A stretch of DNA of 57,549 nucleotides from positions 1-57,549 of the forward strand of contig JACPFF010000017.1 in the NCBI GenBank assembly GCA_016183065.1, in the 5' to 3' direction. Of this stretch, positions 41,970 to 50,560 are shown in pieces (position 1 is the stretch's first letter; every line of letters starts with the position of its first letter). Made by a program: the position numbers and the translations under genes. This DNA comes from Deltaproteobacteria bacterium. GTDB taxonomy: Bacteria > UBA10199 > GCA-002796325 > JACPFF01. The notes below the pieces were generated by a model. The model made no database searches, was not told where the DNA came from, and saw only the letters and a list, made by a program, of their open reading frames with translations.

Positions 41970-43543
41970 AGCGGAACATGGTCATCACGGGGATCACCCT
42001 TGCCATCCTCATGATTGTGGGGAACTATCTGGCCTCCCGACATTTTTTCCGGATCGATCTGACGGAAAACCGGGAATTCACCTTGTCCGAGTCGACCAAG
42101 ACCATCCTCCGCAACCTCAAGGATGTGGTCACGATGCGGGTCTATTTCAGCACGAATCTTCCCCCGCAACTCACCCCCATGCAGCGTGGCATTGAGGACC
42201 TCTTGGCGGAATATCGGCAGTATGCCGGGGAGAATTTTCAGGTGGAATACCACGATCCGCAGGCCGACCCCCAGACCGAGCGAGAACTGATGATGCTGGG
42301 GATCCAGCCGATGCAACTCAACGTGGTCGAACGCGACAAACAGGAGGTCGCCCGGATTTTCCTGGGGCTCGTCCTCTTTCACAACGATCGCAAAGAGGTC
42401 ATCCCGGTCAACCCCCGGGAGCCGACACGGCATCTGGAAGAGTGGATGACCGGGGCGGTTGTGAAACTGACGCGGGAGAAGCCGCCGACCATCGGGTGGT
42501 GGGCCGCAGAGACGCGGGCCGAGGGGGAAGGCTTTACCCTGGTGCGTCAGCTCCTGGCCCAACGCTATACCATCACGGAGGTTCCGCTCACGACCGAGGC
42601 CTTGTCGCCGGCAAAGCTCGAGGCCGCAGTCCTTTTTGCACCAAAGACTCTGACCCCCGAACAACTGGCGGCCATCGATCAGTACCTCGATCAGGGGGGA
42701 TCCGTGCTGATGCTCGTCGGCTCCGTCGAATTGGGGGGGAACGCGGCGGCGGTGAAGCGGGAGACCGGATTGGAACCGCTCCTTGCCGCCTATGGCCTCG
42801 AAGTCCCGGCACGACTTGTGGCCGATGCCGTCAGCGATTATGCCACGTTCCGTTCCGGGTATTTCAATTATACGGTCCCCTATCCCCTCTGGCCGGCAGT
42901 GCGTGGAGCGGGGTTGCATCCAGAGAATCCGGTGGTCAGTCAGTTGGAATCGCTCACCCTCCCATGGGTGAGTCCGATTTATGTGAAGGACCCACTCCCG
43001 CAGGGATTGCAGGCCACCGTTTTGGCCAAGAGTTCCCCCAAGTCGGCAGAAACGCCGGGAGAGCCCCCGTTTGCGCTCGACCCGGAGGCTGCAGGGCTCC
43101 TGGTGCCACGGTCCGAGGCGACACCACGTAACCTGATCGTCTCCCTCCATGGCGTGTTCCCGGATCCGTACGGCGATGCGCTCCCCCGACCGAAGCAAGT
43201 CCCTGCCACCCGTGCGGGGAAGGAGGGGACCGTCATCGTTGTCGGGACGGCCGCATTTTTGGAAGATCGCTTTGCCGGTCAGGGGCAATTTCAGGATGGG
43301 CTGACCTTTTTTGAAAATGTGGTCGATCATTTCACGGTGGGCGATGAACTCTTGGGGATCCGCTCCAGACCGGTCTCGCGACGGCCCCTGGCCCAACTGA
43401 CTGCAGGAGAGATGGGAGCCATCCGCTATGCCCATATGTTGGGCATTCCGCTGCTGGTGATTAGTGGTGGTCTGGGGGGACTCGTCGCACGTCGACGTCG
43501 GTGGCAGCGGTTGCGCTCCCTCTTTGCCCCATCATCGAGGTGA
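41966..43543 (+). CDS. GldG-like ABC auxiliary membrane protein
   Basis: A 525-residue protein with one N-terminal transmembrane helix (MVITGITLAILMIVGNYL), the motif RIDLTENREFTLSESTKTILRNL and a large extracytoplasmic domain of the ABC-auxiliary (GldG) type. A second transmembrane helix is near the C-terminus (LGIPLLVISGGLGGLVA) before a basic tail. The start at 41966 overlaps the permease stop (ATGA). In this gene set GldG is thought to form the periplasmic part of the transporter; the substrate is unknown. Confidence 0.9.
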   Translation: MKRNMVITGITLAILMIVGNYLASRHFFRIDLTENREFTLSESTKTILRNLKDVVTMRVYFSTNLPPQLTPMQRGIEDLLAEYRQYAGENFQVEYHDPQADPQTERELMMLGIQPMQLNVVERDKQEVARIFLGLVLFHNDRKEVIPVNPREPTRHLEEWMTGAVVKLTREKPPTIGWWAAETRAEGEGFTLVRQLLAQRYTITEVPLTTEALSPAKLEAAVLFAPKTLTPEQLAAIDQYLDQGGSVLMLVGSVELGGNAAAVKRETGLEPLLAAYGLEVPARLVADAVSDYATFRSGYFNYTVPYPLWPAVRGAGLHPENPVVSQLESLTLPWVSPIYVKDPLPQGLQATVLAKSSPKSAETPGEPPFALDPEAAGLLVPRSEATPRNLIVSLHGVFPDPYGDALPRPKQVPATRAGKEGTVIVVGTAAFLEDRFAGQGQFQDGLTFFENVVDHFTVGDELLGIRSRPVSRRPLAQLTAGEMGAIRYAHMLGIPLLVISGGLGGLVARRRRWQRLRSLFAPSSR

Positions 43544-43545
43544 GT

Positions 43546-44610
43546 ATGTGGAAGCGTTTTCGTCCCTATGGCTACCTCCTGGGCGCGATTGCCCTTGCGG
43601 GCATCGTCTTCGCCCTCGAGCGACCGGAATCCCCGCGCGTCGCGACCGAGGCTACCGTCCTCTTCCCTGGGTTGTTGCCGGACGCTGTGGAGACCATTGA
43701 AATCGAACAACTGCTCGACGGTGTCCGTTTGGAACGTCGGGCGTCCGTATGGGAGGTCAAGACACTCCAGACCGATCTGCAGAAAGAGGTGATACATGCC
43801 GAGCACGCCGCGGCGGACAAGAAGGAGGCCGCCGAGAGATCGACAGCGGACGCACAGGATGCACAGGCGTCGCCCGAGAGTGCCACCGAGGCCGGGCCTT
43901 TCTTCCGTGCGGAGGGCGATCGCGTGGAACGCCTGTTGACCCTGCTTCAGACCTTGCAGGTCGGCGCAGCAGCGAGTCGCAGCGCCGACGCCCACAACAC
44001 GCTCCAGGTGGGGGCCGTCGGTCTGCAGGTCCGCGTGTATGGGGCGATGGGTAAGGTCTTGGCCCATCTCTATGTCGGCAAACAGGGGCCCGACTACTTT
44101 AGCACCTACATCCGTCGCAGTGACGACATCACCAGTTATCTGATTCGGGAGACCTTGGCAGGACGATTTCCCACGCAGCTCGACGCCTGGCGCGACAAGG
44201 AAGTCTGGGCCCTCGATGCGGACCAGGTCGCATCAATCCGGATCGATCGCAAAGATGGTGGCCTCGTCTTGGAGCGCGACCCCAGTGATCATTTTGTGGC
44301 CACCGACGCCAAGGCAACCTCGCTCGACGACGAACGCCTCCGCGGGTGGTTCGCCCGTTGGCTCCAGTTCGATGCCTTGGAGATCGTGCAGGGGGTGAGC
44401 GCCGAGCAGGCAGGGCTGGAAAAGCCGGCCATGACCGTCACAGTGACCATGAAAGATGGAGAGATGCACACGCTCCTTCTGGGGAGCGAGTCACCCCGTG
44501 GGGCGCTCTATGGCAAGCGGCTCGAGGGGAACGAATTGGTGATCATCCCCCAAGATGTGGCACAGGCCCTGCGGTCCGATGTGGAATCCTTGACCAAGGA
44601 TGAAGGATAG
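43546..44610 (+). CDS. DUF4340 family protein
   Basis: A 354-residue protein anchored by one N-terminal helix (FRPYGYLLGAIALAGIVFAL). DUF4340 repeats follow (VGLQVRVYGAMGKVLAHLYVGKQGPDY, DKEVWALDADQVASIRIDR, EMHTLLLGSES). DUF4340 genes regularly follow GldG-like genes in this operon type. An Ala/Asp/Glu-rich stretch at residues 80-125 is probably a flexible insertion. ATG 43546 has GAGGTGAG just upstream. Confidence 0.85.
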   Translation: MWKRFRPYGYLLGAIALAGIVFALERPESPRVATEATVLFPGLLPDAVETIEIEQLLDGVRLERRASVWEVKTLQTDLQKEVIHAEHAAADKKEAAERSTADAQDAQASPESATEAGPFFRAEGDRVERLLTLLQTLQVGAAASRSADAHNTLQVGAVGLQVRVYGAMGKVLAHLYVGKQGPDYFSTYIRRSDDITSYLIRETLAGRFPTQLDAWRDKEVWALDADQVASIRIDRKDGGLVLERDPSDHFVATDAKATSLDDERLRGWFARWLQFDALEIVQGVSAEQAGLEKPAMTVTVTMKDGEMHTLLLGSESPRGALYGKRLEGNELVIIPQDVAQALRSDVESLTKDEG

Positions 44611-44745
44611 CGTTTGACAGGCCATCAAGGTGATTCCTGTGGATTATTATCTATAATTGTTTGATATCATTATCAGATTAAGAAATAACTGTTTTGTGGA
44701 CAACTTGTTGACGAATGGGCCGATCTGGTACACGAAGGAGGTCCC

Positions 44746-45648
44746 ATGCGACAACGAGTCTTCACGCGACTATTTTGGATCGGTCTCGGATCCCTTGTCT
44801 CTCTGACCAGTCCCCATGCCACTATTGGAGGGGCTCACGTTGCCCCCTCCAGCGGCAAAGCCGCTGGAGCCTCCCCCTCAGCGCCGCGGTGCGGCTGGGT
44901 CGTGGGGCCCCGGACGTCAATCCGGGGGGTGTCGTGCCCAGGCGAAGCCTCCTCCCAGGGTGCCACGGGCGTGAGCCCGTGGGGCCCCACGATCATCACC
45001 CTGCTCAAACGGACAATTCCCCCGACCGCCGTGACGACCGCCGCCTGGATGGACGATGAATTCCGGGCGATCATCCAGGAGGTGGCACGTCTCTATGCCA
45101 TCGATCCGGCGATCATCGCGGCCATCATCCATGTGGAGTCGAACTTTAACCCGCGGGCCCGCTCGCATCGAGGGGCGATGGGACTGATGCAGCTGATGCC
45201 GGGGACGGCCCGGATGATGGGGGTCTCGGCGCCTTTTGACCCCGTCCAAAATATTCGGGGGGGGACCCGGTATTTCCGGTCGCTGCTCGACCAATTTGAG
45301 GGAGATATCCTGCTGGCGCTGGCCGCCTATAATGCCGGACCTGGGGCGGTCGCCCGCTACGGACGGATTCCCCCATATGGGGAAACGGAGCGGTACGTCC
45401 CCAAGGTCGTCCACTATTACCACCGCTTTGCCAGACTATTACAGGGGCTCGCGTCGCCCCCCCAACGGGCAAAGCCCGTTGGGTCCCCCCCTCTCGCGCG
45501 CAGTGCGCGCTGGGGTACTTCCTCGTCCACCCAGCTTCGCTGGGTCCCCGGACTCGGTCGTCGCCACACCCCCCTCCAGCGGCACAGCCGGGTCAAGGCC
45601 CAGCTTTGCTGGGCCGCGAAGCAAAGTCGAAGACTTTGCGGAGTGTGA
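44746..45648 (+). CDS. Lytic transglycosylase (SLT) with two repeat-encoded segments
   Basis: The enzyme cleaves peptidoglycan strands to 1,6-anhydro ends in the periplasm. The catalytic domain at residues 100-230 is intact, with glutamate 131 in HVESNFNPRARS, GAMGLMQLMPGTARMMG and ALAAYNAGPGAVARYG. The 300-residue chain is unusual at both ends. After the signal peptide (RLFWIGLGSLVSLTSPHA), 56 residues are encoded by hairpin repeat copy E, inserted in frame. From about residue 231 onward the 70-residue tail is encoded by copy F. Removing copy E restores SPHATIITLLKR. AAGGAGG precedes the ATG by 5 nt. The upstream 135 bp is AT-rich without a gene. Confidence 0.88.
   Translation: MRQRVFTRLFWIGLGSLVSLTSPHATIGGAHVAPSSGKAAGASPSAPRCGWVVGPRTSIRGVSCPGEASSQGATGVSPWGPTIITLLKRTIPPTAVTTAAWMDDEFRAIIQEVARLYAIDPAIIAAIIHVESNFNPRARSHRGAMGLMQLMPGTARMMGVSAPFDPVQNIRGGTRYFRSLLDQFEGDILLALAAYNAGPGAVARYGRIPPYGETERYVPKVVHYYHRFARLLQGLASPPQRAKPVGSPPLARSARWGTSSSTQLRWVPGLGRRHTPLQRHSRVKAQLCWAAKQSRRLCGV
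44819..44990. repeat. Hairpin-rich interspersed repeat, copy E, inside the transglycosylase gene
   Basis: The copy starts CCACTATTGGAGGGGCTCAC and ends in GTGGGGCCCCAC. The CCAC words at 44819 and 44987 are 168 nt apart, so the insert is 56 codons. Stems include CTCCAGCGGC/GCCGCTGGAG with an AAA loop, GCCGC/GCGGC, two GTGGGGCCCC palindromes and CACGGGC/GCCCGTG. It is read in the same phase as copy C in pyrE (TIGGAHV). Confidence 0.9.
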
Positions 45649-45695
45649 TGGAGCCCCCCCCCTCTCGCGCGCAGTGCGCGCTGGGTCGTAGTGTA
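45436..45695. repeat. Hairpin-rich interspersed repeat, copy F (long form)
   Basis: A composite of about 260 bp that shares with copy B the CCCAACGGGC/GCCCGTTGGG stem, GCGCGCA/TGCGCGC, GGACTCGGTCGTCGCCAC, the GGCCCAGC/GCTGGGCC palindrome and the AAAGTC/GACTTT stem. It adds ACCCAGC/GCTGGGT with a TTC loop. It begins inside the transglycosylase gene and encodes that protein's last 70 residues in a phase different from copies C and E. It ends just before the 3' end of the convergent nucleotidyltransferase gene. The right end is approximate. Confidence 0.85.
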
Positions 45696-45721
45696 GTCGT
45701 CCCTGATAAGAGCCTAAACTT

Positions 45722-46024
45722 TTAGCGGGTATAGAGGACCTGACCGTATCGATCGATGTGGTGCCGCAGTTCGGCATTGGTGATGGTATGGTAATCGATG
45801 ACATCGAAGAAATAGGGTAATGGGATTTCTTCATTCAATTTGGCGCTGACTTGCGTCACGAGACTGGCGATGGCGTCGCCCTTGAGGGCAAGATCGATGT
45901 CAGAACCCCTTTTATAATTTCCCATTGCCCGAGAGCCGAAGAGCGTCACCGTTGCGATATGAGGGAAGGAGTGGAATACCTGTCGCACCTGCTTGATGTC
46001 GTCGTCGGTCAACCCAAATGGCAT
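45722..46024 (-). CDS. MNT-type nucleotidyltransferase, third pair
   Basis: A 100-residue minimal nucleotidyltransferase with the motif FGSRAMGNYKRGSDIDLAL, keeping the Gly-Ser and Asp-x-Asp pattern. It is like HI0073-type proteins, whose partner HI0074 is encoded immediately upstream here (gap of 4 nt). The start at 46024 (MPFGLTDDDI) fits the family. The two are expected to form a complex and a toxin-antitoxin or nucleotidyl-transfer system. Confidence 0.87.
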   Translation of the reverse strand: MPFGLTDDDIKQVRQVFHSFPHIATVTLFGSRAMGNYKRGSDIDLALKGDAIASLVTQVSAKLNEEIPLPYFFDVIDYHTITNAELRHHIDRYGQVLYTR

Positions 46025-46028
46025 AGGA

Positions 46029-46424
46029 TCACATCTTACTCTTGAGGACGCCATAGAGCGCTTGGAAGAGCGGGAAATAGGTTTCTTTTACAAGCTTTTC
46101 TACTTTGAGACTTGTGGCCTCATCGTACGTGTGCGCCGTTAAATGACGATCTTCCAGCATTTTCATCCACTGCTGGCCATCGTCAATCAGGTCGATCTGG
46201 AACGCGTGTTTGATGGCCTCGCGCGGCGTTCCGGCCGTCAGTCCCTGCGCCTCGAGATAATCCTTCAGGGTCTTCCACGAGAGCTCGAAAACGGTTTCGA
46301 AAAACTGGATCAGTCCCCCACGTTCAGCGGGAGAAGGATGAACAATTCCTCTGGCTTGTTCCAGAAGGCGATACGCCTTTTCCAAATTGGCAAAACGCTG
46401 CCGCCAGCGAATATCCTTGTTCAT
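46029..46424 (-). CDS. HI0074-like nucleotidyltransferase substrate-binding protein
   Basis: A 131-residue all-helical protein with the family signature QFFETVFELSWKTLKDYLEAQG, TPREAIKHAF and RHLTAHTYDE. HI0074 proteins are HEPN-like and bind the nucleotidyltransferase made by the neighbouring gene. The ATG at 46424 has GAGGGGA upstream. The HEPN-type gene is first in this pair, the reverse of the pairs at 13.9 and 19.7 kb. Confidence 0.88.
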   Translation of the reverse strand: MNKDIRWRQRFANLEKAYRLLEQARGIVHPSPAERGGLIQFFETVFELSWKTLKDYLEAQGLTAGTPREAIKHAFQIDLIDDGQQWMKMLEDRHLTAHTYDEATSLKVEKLVKETYFPLFQALYGVLKSKM

Positions 46425-46499
46425 TTCGGGTCCCCTCGCATATTTGCCGCCGGGATGTCGAGGGCAATTTCGAGAGACTGCTGCAGCCTGTATCATCGG

Positions 46500-46529
46500 T
46501 TGCGCAAAACCCCAGGCTCATGGCACAAT
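46500..46529 (+). promoter_or_regulatory. Predicted promoter of the cyclase gene, leaderless layout
   Basis: TTGCGC (46500-46505), 18 nt and CACAAT (46524-46529) stand 9 nt before the GTG at 46539. The pattern helps choose this GTG over upstream starts that run antisense to the HI0074-like gene. Confidence 0.4.
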
Positions 46530-46538
46530 AAACAATAC

Positions 46539-49500
46539 GTGGATGAAAAGAGCCTGAATCTCGGTCAGTTAGCGGAGGATTTCGCCAAGCTTTTGGTCGA
46601 TGTCCCCCACGAGACGGCGCCAGATGAGACCATTGATCTGGAAGAGGGGGAGCGACGCGACGTCACGATCCTCTTTCTCGATCTCGTCGGCTATACCCGT
46701 CTTGCTGAGCGACTCGACCCCGAACAACTCAAGTTTGTCGTCTCGAATACGCTCCAGGTCTTTACCAATCAGATCAAGAAGTGCGGCGGGACCATCGAAA
46801 AGTTTGTGGGGGATGCCATTATGGCCCTTTTTGGCCGCTCGGAGGCGCATGAAGACGATTCGCGACGTGCCATTGTCGCGGCGCGACTGATTCTCGACCG
46901 CATCGACGATATCAACAGCATTTTGTCACAGAAAGAGATCACGCTGAACGCCCGCATCGGGATCAACCGTGGTCTGGTTGTGACCGGCCAGTTGGGAGAA
47001 CACGAGACCGTCACCGGTGAATCGATCAATATTGCCCAGCGTCTTGAGGCCAATGCCCCGGTCGACGGGATTCTCATCTCCGCGCCGGTCTATCGCGACG
47101 TGGCGACCTACTACCGCTGCGAAGCGCTCCCGCCACTGCATGTGAAAAACAAGACGGCGCCGCTGACGGTCTACCGCGTGCGGGACGAAATTCCGAAGCC
47201 AGATCGCCCACCGCACGATCAGACCGGGCCGATTGTGGGACGCGATGCGGAGATCGCGATGCTGAAAGCGGCCTGGGCCCGTGCGGCGGCCGCACAGATG
47301 AGCAGCATGCAACTGGTGGGCGAGGCGGGTGTGGGGAAGCGGGCATTGATCAATGCCATGCTGGAGGGAGTCCACCGCGAGGGGACGGATGTCCAGCCGA
47401 TTTTCGTCACCGCTGATTCGTTCGGCATGACGCCCTATCATGCACTGACCGACATGCTCCAGGCGTATCTGATGCAACACCGGCTCACACTCGACCAATT
47501 GGTGGTGGAGAGTGATGAGGTCACGGAAGAGAGTCTTCCGGGATACCAGTACTACCTCGAGGATTTGTTGGGCCGTGTGCACGAACCATCACAGCGGGCG
47601 CAGCTCGAACAGATGGATCCCCACGCCCGGCAACAGGAGACCATCCTGGCCGTGAAGCATTTTCTGCGCATTGCGGCGGCACGCGAGATGCGCGCGTCGC
47701 GGGGACCCTTAGTGGTTGTCGTGACCCATTGCGAATGGATGACCCATGCGTCACAGGGTGCCCTGCGACAATTGATCGAGATACTTCCGGAGCACCTGGC
47801 TCTGCTCTGGATCCTGAGTGGCCGTCAGCAGGAGGCCATGCAATGGATCCCGACACGGGCCTCCGTCTCCACTCTGCACCTGGGGCCCCTGACCCGTGAG
47901 GCCACGGCCGCATGGCTCGCCGCGCACTTCCCCGATCAGTCGTGGCGCCCCAGCATCATCGCGCAACTCCATGAGCGTACGGGCGGGAATCCGTTCTATC
48001 TTGAAGAACTCCTGCGGGCATTGGTTGGGAGCGGTGGGACATGTGACATCGACCTTGCGCATCTCGATGACCATCTCTCCGGTTCCATCAAGTCACTGGT
48101 GCTCTCCCGGCTCGATCGCCTGCCGCGACCGGTGAAATTTTCGCTACAAGTCAGCGCCGTGGCCGGGCGGGAATTTTCTCTCCCACTCCTTCGCCATATT
48201 CTTTCGCGGGTGCAACTCTCCTATCGTGTCGAGGAGATTGTCGAGGCGCTCCGTACGGAAAATTTGCTGACAGACGCCGGTGAGTGGCTGATCATGCACC
48301 GCCCGATGTTGAGCGAGGTGGCGTATTCGACGATCCTCTACGCGAATCGGCAAAAACTGCACCGGCTCGTGGCGGAATGGGTGGAAGATCAGCAGCGGGA
48401 CCGGTTGACGCAATATGCGCCCTATCTGGCAAGCCAGTGGGAGCGCGCCGAAGAATGGCGCAAGGCCGTCGGGTATTATCTGGAGGCCGGACGTGCGGCG
48501 CGATGGCAATATGCGTATCGCGAGGCCGCGCTCTATCTTGAGCGCGTCCTGCAACTGGCGGCGCGCGATCCGGCCGTATTAAACGCCAACGACACGCTCA
48601 ATGTGCATATGCTGATGAATGATCTGGGCGAGGCATTGGGCGAACCGGATCGATGGCGGATGCACGTGGAAGAAGGCCTCCGCCTTACCAAGCCGGGCGA
48701 CATGGCCCATGCGGCATTGCAACTGCGTCGCATCGAGTATGAGCACCGATACGGAAAACGGTCAGTGGCGCAGGAGGCCATTGCCCAGCTGGTGCTCGAC
48801 GCGCGTCACCATCTGCCACAATGGCCCGAATTGCAGGTGAAGATCCTGCAGACCGCGGCCGCCTTTGCTCTGGAGCGCGGGACCGATGCGACGGCCTATA
48901 TTGAGGCCGCGATCGCCTTGCGCCCGAAATTGCGCGAACCGCGCCATCAATATCTGCTCGATAATGCCGTCTTTAATCATTACAAAAATGCCGATGAACT
49001 CAAGCGCGCCGAGGCCCATCTGACCCGCATGCTCTCGGCATCATCGAACGACACCTATACGCGCCAGAGTAATCAGCTCCTCTCCTGTTCCTATCTGTGG
49101 GATCGGGGCATCGATTTTGCGGTCATTGCCGACCGCGCGGCCCAGGCGGCGGCCTATTTCCGGGAGGTCGGATGGGCGCGCGGTGTCGGGTGGGGGGCCT
49201 TTTATGAAGCCGCGGCCCGGTTGCGGCGGGGCGAATTTACGCAGGTCCGTCGTATCTTGCAGGACGGGCTGCGGGACATGCGCCGCGCCCGCGATGAATA
49301 TATCGTCGGGCTGCTGGAACTCCTGCAGGCCGCCACCGAGCTCTTTTCCGGGGAGATGGTGGCGTATCAGGTGCAACGCAAGGCGATCCTCGACCGTGCG
49401 GCAACGGAAAAGATGGAGATCCAGTTGGCGCTGCAGCGGGAGCTGGCGATGTTTGAGGGGCTGGTCCTTGTACAACCGGAGGAGTTGGGCCGCATCCATG

Positions 49501-49919
49501 AGACGCTGCTGCGCACCGAGTCTGTGCCACTGGCCAAAGTACAACGCGACGAGTATTATGTGATCTTGGCGTTGGTGGTCGTCCAGATCGGCCAGGTGGA
49601 GGGAGGCAAACGCTATCTGGCCGATGTGGTGCCGCATATCGAGGAGAATGAAAAGGGGTGGCTTTCGGGGGTGGTCAGTCAGGTGGAGGGACTCATTGCC
49701 TCGGCACAACAAGATATCGCGACCATGAATCGTCTCTTTGGAGAGAGTGTCGTGCAGTTGCACGCCATTGGCGCGGAATATAGTTGTTATCTCACCTACC
49801 GTTCCTGGCGCGCGGCATTGTGTGGCCACCAGCTCGGAGAGAGCCGGGAAGGGGCCGCCGTGGCACAGCAGCTGGCGCATTTTCCGCACGGACATCATCG
49901 GGAAACGAGGCGCGTATGA
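46539..49919 (+). CDS. Class III adenylate cyclase fused to a degenerate STAND-like ATPase and helical repeats
   Basis: A 1126-residue signalling protein. Residues about 30-215 are a class III cyclase catalytic domain. It has both metal-site segments (TILFLDLVGYTRLAERLD and KFVGDAIMALFG, with a lysine fitting ATP as substrate) and the transition-state Asn/Arg in GESINIAQRLE. An NTPase domain follows from about residue 230, but Walker A reads GEAGVGKR instead of GK[ST], and the Walker B place reads LVVVVTHCEWM. ATP hydrolysis there is doubtful. The last 500 residues are TPR-like helical pairs. The next gene, overlapping by 4 nt, encodes a cyclic-nucleotide-binding-like protein. The start is GTG 46539; longer frames overlap the antisense pair. 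Confidence 0.85.
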   Translation: MDEKSLNLGQLAEDFAKLLVDVPHETAPDETIDLEEGERRDVTILFLDLVGYTRLAERLDPEQLKFVVSNTLQVFTNQIKKCGGTIEKFVGDAIMALFGRSEAHEDDSRRAIVAARLILDRIDDINSILSQKEITLNARIGINRGLVVTGQLGEHETVTGESINIAQRLEANAPVDGILISAPVYRDVATYYRCEALPPLHVKNKTAPLTVYRVRDEIPKPDRPPHDQTGPIVGRDAEIAMLKAAWARAAAAQMSSMQLVGEAGVGKRALINAMLEGVHREGTDVQPIFVTADSFGMTPYHALTDMLQAYLMQHRLTLDQLVVESDEVTEESLPGYQYYLEDLLGRVHEPSQRAQLEQMDPHARQQETILAVKHFLRIAAAREMRASRGPLVVVVTHCEWMTHASQGALRQLIEILPEHLALLWILSGRQQEAMQWIPTRASVSTLHLGPLTREATAAWLAAHFPDQSWRPSIIAQLHERTGGNPFYLEELLRALVGSGGTCDIDLAHLDDHLSGSIKSLVLSRLDRLPRPVKFSLQVSAVAGREFSLPLLRHILSRVQLSYRVEEIVEALRTENLLTDAGEWLIMHRPMLSEVAYSTILYANRQKLHRLVAEWVEDQQRDRLTQYAPYLASQWERAEEWRKAVGYYLEAGRAARWQYAYREAALYLERVLQLAARDPAVLNANDTLNVHMLMNDLGEALGEPDRWRMHVEEGLRLTKPGDMAHAALQLRRIEYEHRYGKRSVAQEAIAQLVLDARHHLPQWPELQVKILQTAAAFALERGTDATAYIEAAIALRPKLREPRHQYLLDNAVFNHYKNADELKRAEAHLTRMLSASSNDTYTRQSNQLLSCSYLWDRGIDFAVIADRAAQAAAYFREVGWARGVGWGAFYEAAARLRRGEFTQVRRILQDGLRDMRRARDEYIVGLLELLQAATELFSGEMVAYQVQRKAILDRAATEKMEIQLALQRELAMFEGLVLVQPEELGRIHETLLRTESVPLAKVQRDEYYVILALVVVQIGQVEGGKRYLADVVPHIEENEKGWLSGVVSQVEGLIASAQQDIATMNRLFGESVVQLHAIGAEYSCYLTYRSWRAALCGHQLGESREGAAVAQQLAHFPHGHHRETRRV

Positions 49920-50548
49920 TTGATCTCTTTGTCGGACTCAATGTACCGCAGCGGGATGGATTGGCCCGACTCATGCGGCACGAGCAACACAAGGCCGATG
50001 TCATTGTCATCCGTGCCGGGGATCCCGGGGAGACGTTGTATTTCGTCGAAGACGGGGCTGTTGCGGTCACCACGCGCGGAGAAAACGGCAAGATGGAGCT
50101 CCTGAACCTCCTCTCGCATGGCGATTGTTTTGGCGAGATGGCCCTGCTCAATGTCGAGCCCTATTCGGCGACGGTGACCACGGTTGAGCCGACGACCCTC
50201 ACCGCGATCACGCACGAGGCACTGCGACAGTTTGTCGATGCCGACCCTTCGGCCGGCCGGGAGATATATCGGACGTTTGCGTTGACGCTGAGTGAACGGT
50301 TGCGCCAGCTCACGGCGCGGGTCGATCTCTGGTTGGCGCGGGGGAAACACGCAGAACCGGTTCTGACCGGCGAGACTGCCACATTTGCCGCCAACGAACT
50401 GCGATCGGCGACGATCCTGTTGAAAGGGATGACGGATCTCCTGTTGGTGCGGGATCTGCCCAAAGAACGGGTGGCGTTTTTTTTGAAGACCATGCAAGCA
50501 CAGGCCGAACACGTGGCGACGGCCATCCGGTCTCTGCAACCGGGCTGA
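49916..50548 (+). CDS. Cyclic-nucleotide-binding-domain protein
   Basis: A 210-residue soluble protein. Residues 20-130 form a CRP-type cNMP-binding jelly roll (GDPGETLYFVEDGAVAVTT, GDCFGEMALLNVEPYSATV). In the phosphate-binding cassette the usual PRxATV arginine is replaced (PYSATV), so cAMP binding may be weak or lost. The C-terminal 80 residues are helical with no HTH motif. The ATG overlaps the cyclase stop by 4 nt. A dedicated reader or partner of the cyclase is likely but not proven. Confidence 0.83.
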   Translation: MIDLFVGLNVPQRDGLARLMRHEQHKADVIVIRAGDPGETLYFVEDGAVAVTTRGENGKMELLNLLSHGDCFGEMALLNVEPYSATVTTVEPTTLTAITHEALRQFVDADPSAGREIYRTFALTLSERLRQLTARVDLWLARGKHAEPVLTGETATFAANELRSATILLKGMTDLLLVRDLPKERVAFFLKTMQAQAEHVATAIRSLQPG

Positions 50549-50560
50549 TGGGAGCGCGTC

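Noticed and set aside
44611-44745. Small gene in the AT-rich gap before the transglycosylase
   Set aside because: No open frame with a ribosome site; only AT-rich DNA that probably holds the promoter.
46143-46538. An N-terminal extension of the cyclase from ATG 46143
   Set aside because: It runs antisense through the HI0074-like gene and adds no recognisable domain; GTG 46539 fits the promoter.
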